The translations under genes and the position numbers were made by a program. A DNA stretch of 64,000 nucleotides from Candidatus Rokuibacteriota bacterium (GTDB taxonomy: Bacteria; Methylomirabilota; Methylomirabilia; Rokubacteriales; CSP1-6), in NCBI GenBank assembly GCA_003220265.1, contig QHRW01000112.1, forward strand, positions 1 to 64,000, in the 5' to 3' direction. Of this stretch, positions 1-8,254 are shown in pieces; the stretch's first letter is position 1; every line of letters starts with the position of its first letter. The notes below the pieces were generated by a model. The model saw nothing but the letters and a program-made list of their open reading frames with translations, did not search any database and had not been told where the DNA came from.

Positions 1-2
1 TC

Positions 3-839
3 TCGCTGGAGACGCACCAGGAAGGACTCAAGCGCAAGGACATCGTGGGGACGGTGCGGTATCCGGGCGAGTTCAACTCCTACCAGGTGCACATCAACAA
101 CGAGCGCAAGCCCTTCAACGACCCGCGGGTGCGGCGCGCGATCAACCTGGCAGTCAGCCGGCAGAACCTGATCAAGGCGTTCGGCACGCAGGAGCCGATC
201 ATGCTCACGCGCTGGATGACCCACGCCAGCGAGTTCGCGGCTCCCCTGAAGGAGCTCGAGGGTCTTCCCGGCTATCGCGCGGACAAGACTGCCGACCTCG
301 CCGAGGCGAAGAAGCTGATGGCCGCCGCCGGCCTGGCCGACGGCGTCAAGAACGTCGACTTCGTGTCGGCCTCGGTCGCGCCCCACGCCGAGATCCTCGC
401 GCCGGCCTTCCAGGACGAGCTGCGGCGCACGCTCGGCATCGAGACCAAGATCCGCGTGATGGAGCGCGCGCTGCTCATCGAGGAGCTGAAGAAGGGCACC
501 TTCGACATGATGGTGCAGACGGAGTACCGCTCGCCCATCGGCGATCCCGGGCCGGGCTGGGAGATGTGCCTGAAGACGGGCGGCTCGCTCAACTTCTCGC
601 GCTACTCCAACCCGGAGTTCGACAAGCTGCTGAAGCAGATCAACAGCGAGACGAACAAGTCCAAGCGCAAGCAGCTCTTCGCGCAGGGCATGACGCTGCT
701 GGACCAGACGGCGCCGCTCTACCTCATCGGCTTCACCGACCACCTGCCGATGTGGCGGACCACCGTCAAGGGCCACAACAGCGAAGCCCGCGTCTTCTCG
801 GAGCTGGGGCGCGTGGACACGTTCTGGCTGGATCGATAG
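3..839 (+). CDS. Peptide-type ABC transporter solute-binding protein, C-terminal part
   Basis: This is the C-terminal 278 codons of a family 5 extracellular solute-binding protein (DppA/OppA/NikA class); the reading frame is open from base 3, so the N-terminus and signal peptide lie outside the window. The run NNERKPFNDPRVRRAINLAV near the start is typical of the family, as are the late lines on target peptides being laid out before a C-terminal Trp-rich strand. It captures a peptide, opine or similar small ligand in the periplasm and passes it to the two permeases directly downstream, which follow within 6 and 16 bases. The ligand cannot be told from sequence. The family is certain, the substrate is not. 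Confidence 0.92.
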   Translation, partial: SLETHQEGLKRKDIVGTVRYPGEFNSYQVHINNERKPFNDPRVRRAINLAVSRQNLIKAFGTQEPIMLTRWMTHASEFAAPLKELEGLPGYRADKTADLAEAKKLMAAAGLADGVKNVDFVSASVAPHAEILAPAFQDELRRTLGIETKIRVMERALLIEELKKGTFDMMVQTEYRSPIGDPGPGWEMCLKTGGSLNFSRYSNPEFDKLLKQINSETNKSKRKQLFAQGMTLLDQTAPLYLIGFTDHLPMWRTTVKGHNSEARVFSELGRVDTFWLDR

Positions 840-845
840 CGGGCG

Positions 846-1805
846 GTGCGCAAGTACCTGGCCCAGCGCCTGCTCATCGCCATCCCGACGCTGTTCGGCG
901 TCACGTTGCTCATCTTCATCGCCATGCGGGTGCTGCCCGGTGATCCGCTGGCGGCGATCTCGGGCGAGGGCGGCGGCATGTACGTCCTCAACCAGGAGCA
1001 GCTGCGGGCCGCGCGGGCGACGCTCGGCCTCGACCGGCCCTATGTGGTCCAGTACTTCGACTGGCTGAAAGACGTCCTGCGCGGCGATCTGGGGAAGTCG
1101 TTCTGGCGCGGCGAGCCCATCCGCGAGCTCATCGTCCGCCGGGCGCCCATCACCGGACAGATCGCGCTGATGGCCGTCATCCTCTCCTGGCTGATCGGCG
1201 TGCCGGTGGGCGTGCTGGGGGCCGTGTGGCGGAACTCGCGGACCGATTATGCCGTGCGGCTGGTGGTCACGCTCTTCATGGCCATCCCCAGCTTCTGGGT
1301 GGCGCTGATGATCGTCCTCTCGCTGGTCCTCACTCTCACGTGGAGACCACCGCTGACCATCGCGTACCTCTGGGACGACCCGGTCCGCAATCTGCAGATG
1401 ACCGCGGGGCCCGCCCTGGCCCTCGGGCTCGCGCTGGCCGCGCTCATGGCGCGCATCACGCGCTCCTCGGTGCTGGAGGTGCTGGGCGAGGACTTCGTGC
1501 GCACGGCCCGGGCCAAGGGCCTGCGCGAGGCCGTCGTGGTGCGGCGCCACGCGCTGGTGAACGCCATGCTGCCCATCATGACCGTGACGGGGACGGCGCT
1601 CGGGGCGCTGCTGGGCGGCTCGGTGGCGGTGGAGCGCGCGTTCGGCGTCCCCGGGCTGGGCCTGGCGCTGGTGTTCGCCGTCGCCGAGCGCGACTGGATG
1701 CTGATCCAGAATCTCGTGCTGCTCTACGGCGTCATCTTCGTCCTCATCAACCTGGTGGTCGACGTCAGCTACGGCTGGTTCGATCCCCGCATCCGCTACC
1801 AGTAA
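846..1805 (+). CDS. Peptide-type ABC transporter permease, DppB/OppB family
   Basis: Inner-membrane subunit of the uptake system begun by the preceding binding protein. The 319-residue protein starts at GTG 846, seven bases after the upstream stop, with KYLAQRLLIAIPTLFGV as its first membrane segment, which is the standard DppB beginning. It has about six membrane segments and the conserved cytoplasmic coupling loop (EDFVRTARAKGL, residues about 217-228) that contacts the ATPase. No ATPase gene follows the permeases, so the ATP-binding subunits must be encoded upstream of the window or elsewhere. Family assignment is firm. Confidence 0.93.
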   Translation: MRKYLAQRLLIAIPTLFGVTLLIFIAMRVLPGDPLAAISGEGGGMYVLNQEQLRAARATLGLDRPYVVQYFDWLKDVLRGDLGKSFWRGEPIRELIVRRAPITGQIALMAVILSWLIGVPVGVLGAVWRNSRTDYAVRLVVTLFMAIPSFWVALMIVLSLVLTLTWRPPLTIAYLWDDPVRNLQMTAGPALALGLALAALMARITRSSVLEVLGEDFVRTARAKGLREAVVVRRHALVNAMLPIMTVTGTALGALLGGSVAVERAFGVPGLGLALVFAVAERDWMLIQNLVLLYGVIFVLINLVVDVSYGWFDPRIRYQ

Positions 1806-1821
1806 GCGGCCAGCGCCACCG

Positions 1822-2649
1822 ATGGTCGTGGCGCGCTTCTTCCGCTCCTCGCCGCTGGGCGGCGTCTGCGCGCTGCTGTTGCTGCTGCTCGTCTCGGTCG
1901 CGGTGCTGGCGGAGCGGCTGGCGCCTTACAACCCGCTGACCGCGAACTACGCCGTCACCCGCGATCCGCCGCTCGGCCGGCACATCCTCGGCACCGACCA
2001 CCTCGGGCGTGACGTGCTGAGCCGCATCATCTTCGGGGCGCGCGTGACGCTGCTGGTGGCGATCAGCTCGGTGCTGCTCGGCGACACCATCGGCTTTCTC
2101 TGGGGCGTGTCGAGCGGCTACCTGGGCGGCCGGGTGGACCTGATCAGCCAGCGGGCGCTCGACGTGCTGATGTCACTTCCCGCGCTCATTCTCGCGTTGC
2201 TGCTGATGGCGGCCCTGGGGGCCGGGCTGTCCACGGTCATCATCGCCATCGCGGTGACCCGGGTGCCGCTGAGCACTCGCGTCGTCCGCTCGATGGTGCT
2301 GTCGGTGAAGGAGCTCGCCTACGTGGAGGCGGCCGGCGCGCTGGGGGCGTCGGGCGCGCGCGTGATGGCGCGGCACGTGGCGCCCCAGTGCGTGGCGCCC
2401 TTCTTGATCATCACCACCGGCCACCTGGGCGCAGCCATCTTCATCGAGGCCGCGCTGAGCTTCGTGGGTGTGGGCGTGCCGCCGCCGACGCCGAGCTGGG
2501 GCAACATGCTGGGCGGCGTGCTCGCCGAGGCCTTCAAGCCGCCGTGGTGGATGGTGGTCTTCCCGGGGACGGCGATCACCGTCACGATTCTCGCCGTGAA
2601 CCTGTTCGGGGATGCGCTGCGCGACTTCCTGGATCCGAAGCTGAAGTAA
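1822..2649 (+). CDS. Peptide-type ABC transporter permease, DppC/OppC family
   Basis: Second permease of the uptake system, 275 residues. It has the N-terminal membrane helix, the LGTDHLGRDVLSRIIFGAR stretch near residue 60 that marks DppC/OppC proteins, and the coupling loop around AYVEAAGALGASGARVMARH. It pairs with the DppB-like subunit to form the membrane channel. It sits 16 bases after dppB-like and closes the operon on this strand, because the next gene is on the opposite strand and ends 4 bases later. Confidence 0.93.
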   Translation: MVVARFFRSSPLGGVCALLLLLLVSVAVLAERLAPYNPLTANYAVTRDPPLGRHILGTDHLGRDVLSRIIFGARVTLLVAISSVLLGDTIGFLWGVSSGYLGGRVDLISQRALDVLMSLPALILALLLMAALGAGLSTVIIAIAVTRVPLSTRVVRSMVLSVKELAYVEAAGALGASGARVMARHVAPQCVAPFLIITTGHLGAAIFIEAALSFVGVGVPPPTPSWGNMLGGVLAEAFKPPWWMVVFPGTAITVTILAVNLFGDALRDFLDPKLK

Positions 2650-2653
2650 GCGG

Positions 2654-3412
2654 CTACGCCATCTCCCAGCTCTTGCCGTCCCAGGCGATGACGTCGTCGA
2701 GCAGCTTGCCGACGCCGGCGGCATAGGTCGCGAAGAGGTATTCGCCCTTCTCGGCCGTGGCCGCCTGCGGATGGCCGATGTGCCCGGTCACCGTGCGGTC
2801 CTTCGTGGTCCAGCCGCGATAGGCCGGCTCGAAGCCGAATCCGAAGCCGACCGGCTCGGCCCGCGTGTGGCCTTTCACGAGGTGCGGGGCCAGCCGCAGC
2901 ATCATCGACGTCTCCCACTCGCAGGCGTGCCCCATCTGCGACTGCACCAGGTCGGGTCGGCCGGCGTTCGGATTGGCGTTGTCCCAGTAGGACGCGAACA
3001 GCAGCAACAGGTCGCTCCGGTCGCGGTGCCGCTGGCGGATCTCGAAGATGGCCTGCTTGCCCGGCGTGATGTTGCCGCCGTGGCCGTTGATGAACACGAT
3101 GCGCCGGAAGCCATGCGCGATCAGGCTCTCGGCCAGGTCGTTGAGCAGGTCGAGGTAGACGCGCGGGCTGGCGGAGAGCGTTCCCTGGAAGTCCATGTGA
3201 TGGTGCGAGTTCCCCAGCCACATGAGCGGCGCGATCAGCACTCGGTCCGCCATCGCCGCGCCGACCCGCCGCACGACCTCGCTGACCAGCAGGCTGTCGG
3301 TGAAGACCGGCATGTGGTGCCCGTGCTGCTCGAGCGCCGCCACCGGCACCACCACCGGGATGTCTCGCGACAGGTTGCCGATCTCCGGCCAGGTCATCTC
3401 CTGCAGCAGCAT
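2654..3412 (-). CDS. Creatininase family amidohydrolase
   Basis: Zn/Mn-dependent cyclic amide hydrolase of the creatinine amidohydrolase family, 252 residues. The metal-binding segment is visible as LEQHGHHMPVFTDS near residues 28-41 (E, H and D ligands) and the second signature IVFINGHGGN lies near residue 105. I start it at ATG 3412, which has GAGGAGG six bases upstream; a GTG at 3427 is also in frame but overlaps that ribosome site. It faces the ABC operon tail to tail. In many soil bacteria such enzymes act on creatinine-like or formamide-like substrates taken up by a neighbouring transporter; whether that applies here is inference. Confidence 0.88.
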   Translation of the reverse strand: MLLQEMTWPEIGNLSRDIPVVVPVAALEQHGHHMPVFTDSLLVSEVVRRVGAAMADRVLIAPLMWLGNSHHHMDFQGTLSASPRVYLDLLNDLAESLIAHGFRRIVFINGHGGNITPGKQAIFEIRQRHRDRSDLLLLFASYWDNANPNAGRPDLVQSQMGHACEWETSMMLRLAPHLVKGHTRAEPVGFGFGFEPAYRGWTTKDRTVTGHIGHPQAATAEKGEYLFATYAAGVGKLLDDVIAWDGKSWEMA

Positions 3413-3524
3413 CGTGCGCCTCCTCACGTCGATTCCGAGCCCGAGCGCCAGGATCCTACCATCCGGTGCGCGACACGTGGCCGTGAGTTAGAGTAACGGC
3501 CACTCGCTGAAGGAGGGAACCGCC

Positions 3525-4280
3525 ATGCCGTTCTACGAGAGAGGCCCTGTCCGCATCCACTACGAAGAGGTCGGTGCCGGCGTCCCGCTGCTGCTTATCC
3601 CGGGCGGCGGGCTCAACTCATCGTTCCAATCCTGGGAGACGGCCTCGCCGTTCAAGCCGATGGAACGGTACAGGGACGACTTCCGCTGCATCTGCGCCGA
3701 CCTGCGCAACGCCAACCCCGGCCAGTCGAGCGGCCCGCTGGAGATCGACCGGCCCTGGGACGCCTACACCGACGACCAGCTCGGGCTGATGGACCACCTG
3801 GGTATCCGGGAGTTCCTGGTCATGGGCTTCTGCATCGGCGGGCCGATGATCCACAACCTCATCCGGCGGGCTCCGGAGCGCGTCGTCGCGGCCGCGATGA
3901 TGCAACCCAGCGGGTTCAGGCCCGAGTTGCCCGACCTGTTCTACCAGAACAACATCAAGGGCTGGGGGCCGGGGCTTTGCGCGAAGCGCCCGGATGTCAC
4001 GATGGACATGGTGCACGACTTCCTCACCAGCATGTACACGAAGCGCGCCGACTTCGTGTTCACCGTGTCGCGCGATTTCGTGCGCTCCATCAAGACGCCA
4101 CTGCTGATCGCGCCTGACGACGTGCCCGCCCACCCGTACAAGGTCGCCATGGAGGTGGCCAGCCTCGCGCAGAAGACCGAGGTCACCATCTATCCCTGGA
4201 AGGACTCGCCGGAGCACATCGACGAAGTCGTGGAGCACGCGCGGCGCTTCCTCAAGGCCCACGTCCCCGCCACCGCCTAG
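3525..4280 (+). CDS. Alpha/beta hydrolase with Cys in the nucleophile elbow
   Basis: Single-domain alpha/beta hydrolase, 251 residues, behind a strong ribosome site (AAGGAGGG). The oxyanion region PLLLIPGGGLNSSF is near residue 21 and the nucleophile elbow reads VMGFCIGGPM, so residue 103 is Cys where most members have Ser (G-x-S-x-G). A late His-Asp pair is plausible in the segment PEHIDEVVEHARRF. A Cys nucleophile is known in dienelactone hydrolases, but the rest of the sequence looks like ordinary ester/epoxide-type hydrolases. The substrate is unknown. Confidence 0.85.
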   Translation: MPFYERGPVRIHYEEVGAGVPLLLIPGGGLNSSFQSWETASPFKPMERYRDDFRCICADLRNANPGQSSGPLEIDRPWDAYTDDQLGLMDHLGIREFLVMGFCIGGPMIHNLIRRAPERVVAAAMMQPSGFRPELPDLFYQNNIKGWGPGLCAKRPDVTMDMVHDFLTSMYTKRADFVFTVSRDFVRSIKTPLLIAPDDVPAHPYKVAMEVASLAQKTEVTIYPWKDSPEHIDEVVEHARRFLKAHVPATA

Positions 4281-4292
4281 GAATTCCAGCAC

Positions 4293-4325
4293 GCGCGGGC
4301 CGCGTGGCGTCGGCGCGGCCCGCGC
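4293..4325 (+). terminator. Perfect 12-bp hairpin after the hydrolase gene
   Basis: Arms GCGCGGGCCGCG and CGCGGCCCGCGC enclose a 9-base loop, starting 12 bases after the stop at 4280. There is no long T run, so it is terminator-like rather than a textbook intrinsic terminator. The rest of the gap to the MFS gene (4326-4491) shows nothing I can name. Confidence 0.55.
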
Positions 4326-4491
4326 TTCGTGGCCGATGACGACGTCCGAAAACGGCTAGCCCGCGACAATCCTCCGGGCGAGTATCTCCGCATGGATCTC
4401 GAATCCGTGCGCATGGCACAACCACCTGCCTGATCTCCGAATCCTGACGGGTGCGCCCGCCCATCCATCTGGCGGGACGGAACGATGGACC

Positions 4492-5679
4492 GTGGTCGGC
4501 GTGTCGACCGCCGTCAACGCGCTCGCGTGGGGGGCGCGATCCACGTTCGCGCTCTTCTATGTCGCGATGCTCGAGGAGTTCGCGTGGGGGCGCGGGCCGA
4601 CGGCGCTCGGATACTCGCTGAGCTGGTTGGGCTTCGTCGTCTTCGCGCCGGCGGCCGGCTGGCTGTCCGACCGCTGGAGAACGCGGACGGTCGTGGCGGG
4701 CGGCGGTGTGATCCTCGGTGTGGCCCTGGCGCTCACGGGCCAGGTGACGTCGCTCGCGCAGTACTACCTGTGCTTCGGCGTGCTCGGCGCGGCGGGGATG
4801 GCCGGCATGCTGATTCCATCGACGACGATCGTGACGCGGTGGTTCGTGCGGTGGCGCGGCACGGCGATGGGCGTGCTGAGCACCGGTGGACCGGGAAGCG
4901 CGGTGGTCTTCTATCCTCTGAACGCGTGGCTCATCGCCATCCTGGGCTGGCGCATGGCGCTGGTCGCCTTCGGGGGCATCGTTGCGGCCGCGACCGTCTC
5001 GCTGACGCTCCTCTACCGAGAGCCGCCGGCCGGCGAGAATCGCCGACCCTCCAGGGGCACGCGCGTCACCGGTGAGGCGTGGACGCTTGGACGAGCGCTA
5101 CGGAGCGTGCGGCTCTGGGCGGCGTTCGCGATGACCGCGCTCGGAGTGATCGGCTTTCAGATCATGGCCACACACCAGGTCGCTCACGCGGTGGACCGCG
5201 GCTTTCCGCAGCCCACCGTGGTCTGGCTCTTCGCCTTCGGCGCCGGGTGCATGATGGCGGGAAATCTTCTCGGCGGCTGGCTCTCGGATCGTGTCGGCCG
5301 CGGATGGGTCTTCGTGCTCGGTACGGTCGTCGCGATCCTCGGGATCGGGTGTCTCGCCCTGATGCGAGGCCCGCAGGACCTCGTCCTCCTCCTGCTCTAC
5401 ACGGTGTCCGGATTCGGCTTTGGCATGCGAATCGCGCAGCTCTCCACGATTCCTGCCGACGTCTTTGCCGGACCGCACCTGGGCGCGATCCTCGGGGTGG
5501 TCCAGGCCGGTGGCGGCCTGGGCGGCGCGATCGGTCCGTTTCTCGGCGGCTGGCTCTTCGACGTCACCGGGAGCTACCGGCTGGCCTTCACGGCCGCCTG
5601 TGTCGCGGTCGCGGGCTCGGCCGTCGCGGCGTGGTTCGCGGCACGGCCCGTGGCCCGCGCGCCGGACGCGCAGCCGTGA
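4492..5679 (+). CDS. MFS transporter
   Basis: Twelve-helix major facilitator, 395 residues. The loop between helices 2 and 3 is present (GWLSDRWRTRT, near residue 61) and repeated in the second half as GGWLSDRVGRGW near residue 262, the classic internal duplication of the family. The overall pattern resembles monocarboxylate/oxalate-formate type carriers. The GTG start at 4492 lies close to the first helix and the frame has no ATG, GTG or TTG further upstream, so the cytoplasmic N-terminus is unusually short; a few residues may be missing. The substrate is unknown. Confidence 0.88.
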   Translation: MVGVSTAVNALAWGARSTFALFYVAMLEEFAWGRGPTALGYSLSWLGFVVFAPAAGWLSDRWRTRTVVAGGGVILGVALALTGQVTSLAQYYLCFGVLGAAGMAGMLIPSTTIVTRWFVRWRGTAMGVLSTGGPGSAVVFYPLNAWLIAILGWRMALVAFGGIVAAATVSLTLLYREPPAGENRRPSRGTRVTGEAWTLGRALRSVRLWAAFAMTALGVIGFQIMATHQVAHAVDRGFPQPTVVWLFAFGAGCMMAGNLLGGWLSDRVGRGWVFVLGTVVAILGIGCLALMRGPQDLVLLLLYTVSGFGFGMRIAQLSTIPADVFAGPHLGAILGVVQAGGGLGGAIGPFLGGWLFDVTGSYRLAFTAACVAVAGSAVAAWFAARPVARAPDAQP

Positions 5680-5695
5680 CGAGCCCGCGCTCAGA

Positions 5696-6277
5696 TCAGG
5701 CGGTGACGCGCCCGTTCTGTTTGAGCCGCTCGCGGACGCTGTCCTTGAAGCGGATGGCCTTGGCGGGATCGCTGAGCTCGCCGGCCAGGTGATCGATCGC
5801 CGCGGTCAGCGTCGTGGGGCCCTTGCCCTGGCGAATACGCGCGACCATCTCGTCGCAGACCATCGCGGCCATCGGCCCAAGATATTCGGTCAACTCCGCC
5901 TCGATGATCCCCCGGGACTGCTGAAGATGGGTCAGAAGTGCCGTGATCGCGGCGCCGACGCTCGACGTCGGGTCCTCTCCGCTCAGCATGGCCAGGAGCT
6001 CGGATGTCGTCGGCAGTGACTGCGGCTTCCCAGCGTCGATCGCGCCCTCGGAATACGTCAGCCGACCGCCGCTGATCTCCTTGATCGGTGCCATCGCCGC
6101 CATCCCGGCCTGACCGCGGGCGACCACGTGCGTGATTGCGCCGCGCTGGATCACGATGCGCACGGCATGGTTCTCGGATGTCGCGATGAAGATCGTGCCG
6201 GTGCGCGCCTCCAGACACAGACGCCGCACCTCCTGGATCAACGCGTCGTAGTTCAGGATGCCGTCACGCGGCATCAA
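5696..6277 (-). CDS. DUF4388-like signalling protein
   Basis: Protein of 193 residues with an N-terminal region (about 1-75) that resembles the DUF4388/PatA-type module: a sequence that reports on a small-molecule or protein partner, with the phrases TGTIFIATSENHAVRIVIQRG and GGRLTYSEG. The C-terminal half (about 100-185) is helical and ends in a basic tail. It follows the Cache-HAMP gene with a 4-base stop/start overlap (TGATG), so the two are made together. It likely acts as a cytoplasmic partner in a sensory pathway; which one is not visible. Confidence 0.6.
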   Translation of the reverse strand: MMPRDGILNYDALIQEVRRLCLEARTGTIFIATSENHAVRIVIQRGAITHVVARGQAGMAAMAPIKEISGGRLTYSEGAIDAGKPQSLPTTSELLAMLSGEDPTSSVGAAITALLTHLQQSRGIIEAELTEYLGPMAAMVCDEMVARIRQGKGPTTLTAAIDHLAGELSDPAKAIRFKDSVRERLKQNGRVTA

Positions 6278-7395
6278 CCGTCACGACGCCCGATGGCGGC
6301 CGCCGCGGCCTGCTCCCGCGGTGTCAATCCCCGGGGATCACCGACCACGAGGCGGCGCATGGCCAGCTCCACGCTCATCTTGAGGCGGTCAATCGCCCGG
6401 GCGAGTCCCCCGATCTCGTCGGAGCGTTCGACCTCGTGAATCTGGTCGCCCAGCTGGCCGCGGCTGATGGCGTCGGCAATCTCGGTCAGGTTGCGGATGG
6501 GGTGCGTGAGCCGTGGTGCCAGCACACTGGCGAGCAGTCCGACGAAGACGACGCTGCCCACGAGCAGGATCAGCGCCTTGCGGTTGGCGTCGTCGATGGG
6601 GGCGTAGGCCTCGGCGTAGTCTTGCTGGGTCACGAACGTCCAGCCCTGATCGGTCTTCTGCGCGTATGCGACCACCGTCTTGCCGCCCTCCTCGAAGACG
6701 ACCTTCTTCTTCGACTCGGAGCCAACGGCGATGACGGCGGGGTGCTGGGCGAGGCTGCCGCGGGCCTTGGGATGCGCGATGACGGCGCCCCTCTCGTCCA
6801 CCAGGAAGGCGAAGCCCGTCGCGCCGATGTGGACGTTGGCGATCGTCCTGGTGAGCTCGTCGATGTGCATGCCGATGGACAGAACGCCGATGACGCCGCC
6901 CAGAGGGTTGCGTATCGGCGTGGCGAGGTTGAACGCCGGCTGACCCGTGGTGCGGCTGATCAAGACCTGCCAGCCCAGCGGCGCGCCCGCCGCCGGCTGT
7001 TGGAACCATTTGCGGTCGTTATAGTCCTTGGGCGCTTCTTGATCGTTGCGCGTGACGTTCATCCCGTTGGGCGCGACGGTGTGCGCAAGGAAGATCCAGG
7101 GGTAGGTGCGCGCGATGCTCTCGAGGACGGGCCGCTGCCGCTTGGGATCCATGGAGGCAATGTCGCCCAGGGCGGCGTTCTGACCGAGGAGCCGCGCGTG
7201 CGTGTCGACCCAGGCGTTGACGTGGGTCACGGCGTTGTTGGCGACGCCGCTCAGGCGGTCGTCGATATCCTTTGACAACCGGTCCATGGTCGCCTGGTAG
7301 CCCAGATACCAGATGACGGCGAGCGGAATGACGGTCACGAAGACCATCGTCACGAACACCTTCGGAAGGATGCCCACGCGCATGCGGAGCGTCAC
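6274..7395 (-). CDS. Cache-HAMP membrane sensor without output domain
   Basis: Membrane receptor of 373 residues. A first membrane helix (about 8-28) is followed by a periplasmic double/single Cache domain (about 30-265; RKWFQQPAAGAPLGWQVLIS and the GVLSIGMHIDELT strand are typical), a second helix (ALILLVGSVVFVGLLASVLA), then a HAMP linker (RLTHPIRNLTEIADAISRGQ). It stops about 60 residues later without a methyl-accepting, kinase or cyclase domain. I start it at GTG 7395 because AAGGAGG stands six bases before it; the frame stays open further upstream but without support. Output probably runs through the coupled DUF4388-like protein. Confidence 0.8.
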   Translation of the reverse strand: MTLRMRVGILPKVFVTMVFVTVIPLAVIWYLGYQATMDRLSKDIDDRLSGVANNAVTHVNAWVDTHARLLGQNAALGDIASMDPKRQRPVLESIARTYPWIFLAHTVAPNGMNVTRNDQEAPKDYNDRKWFQQPAAGAPLGWQVLISRTTGQPAFNLATPIRNPLGGVIGVLSIGMHIDELTRTIANVHIGATGFAFLVDERGAVIAHPKARGSLAQHPAVIAVGSESKKKVVFEEGGKTVVAYAQKTDQGWTFVTQQDYAEAYAPIDDANRKALILLVGSVVFVGLLASVLAPRLTHPIRNLTEIADAISRGQLGDQIHEVERSDEIGGLARAIDRLKMSVELAMRRLVVGDPRGLTPREQAAAAAIGRRDG

Positions 7396-7615
7396 CGGCT
7401 GCCTCCTTGCGTGAATGTCACCGATTCGTTCGGTGTCAGACTGGGTGACTCGGGAGCAATTTGTGCGCCAGATGGGTCGACGGCGGCGGGCCCGGAAAGC
7501 GCCGAAAAGCCAAGGCGTGTCCGGACGTTGGCGCAGGAACGTCGTCACGCCTGGCTTCGCGGCCGACATGGCACGCCAAGCTGGCAACGAGTGATCAATT
7601 GGAGTTCACGCCGCC

Positions 7616-7656
7616 TTGACTCTCGTCTCCAGTATGGTGGATATTGTGTCCATCAT
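7616..7656 (+). promoter_or_regulatory. Promoter and palindromic operator of the XRE-cupin gene
   Basis: TTGACT (7616-7621) is followed after 18 bases by GATATT (7640-7645), nine bases before the ATG at 7655. A 23-base imperfect palindrome at 7634-7656 has half-sites ATGRTGGAYA and TRTCCAYCAT and covers both the -10 box and the first two bases of the start codon. Binding there would block transcription of the regulator itself, so autoregulation is the natural reading. Confidence 0.55.
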
Positions 7657-8254
7657 GAAGGACACGGCCGCGGAGCTGAACGGGCGCATCGCGGAGCGCG
7701 TGCGCGAGCTGCGCGCCGCGCGCGGCCTGTCGCTCGACGCGCTGGCCACCAAGAGCGGCGTGAGTCGCTCGATGATCTCGCTCATCGAGCGTGGGGAAAC
7801 CAGCCCGACCGCGGTGGTCCTGGAGAAGCTCGCGGCGGGGCTCGGCGTGATGCTGGCCTCCCTCTTCGATTCGCCGGCCGCCGCGGCGCCGGCTCCCCGC
7901 GGCCCGGTGGCGCGGCGCGACGACCAGCCGCAGTGGCAAGACCCGGCCTCGGGCTACCGGCGGCGCAACGTCTCGCCGCCGGGGGTGCCGCAGCCGATGC
8001 AGATCGTGGAGGTGTGCTTCCCGCCCGGGGGACGGGTGGCGTTCGAGACCGGCGGGCGCGACGTGCGCGTCCACCAGCAGGTGTGGGTGCTGGAAGGCGC
8101 CATCGACGTCACGCTGGGCGCGGAGCGCCACCGGCTGCGCGAAGGCGACTGCCTGGCGATGCAGCTCGATCGCCCGACGATGTTCCACAATCCCACGCGA
8201 AAGCCCACGCGCTATGCCGTGGTGATCGCGTCCGAGACCTCCTCGCGGCGATGA
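7655..8254 (+). CDS. XRE-family transcriptional regulator with cupin sensor domain
   Basis: Protein of 199 residues. An N-terminal helix-turn-helix (about residues 9-63; LSLDALATKSGVSRSMISLIERG) is followed by a linker and a C-terminal cupin barrel (about 110-190; HQQVWVLEGAIDVTLGAE and DCLAMQLDRPTMFHN). Such regulators usually sense a small ligand in the cupin and control neighbouring catabolic or transport genes. In-frame TTG 7616, ATG 7634 and ATG 7655 are possible starts; I chose 7655 because the promoter and palindrome cover the earlier ones. The stop overlaps the next gene's ATG, so the GNAT enzyme is in the same transcript. Confidence 0.87.
   Translation: MKDTAAELNGRIAERVRELRAARGLSLDALATKSGVSRSMISLIERGETSPTAVVLEKLAAGLGVMLASLFDSPAAAAPAPRGPVARRDDQPQWQDPASGYRRRNVSPPGVPQPMQIVEVCFPPGGRVAFETGGRDVRVHQQVWVLEGAIDVTLGAERHRLREGDCLAMQLDRPTMFHNPTRKPTRYAVVIASETSSRR

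Noticed and set aside
4326-4491. A missing N-terminus of the MFS gene in this gap
   Set aside because: The frame has no accepted start upstream of 4492 and the first helix is intact.
7411-7440. Inverted repeat CACCGA/TCGGTG upstream of the Cache-HAMP gene
   Set aside because: Only a six-base stem with poor extension; no support beyond chance.
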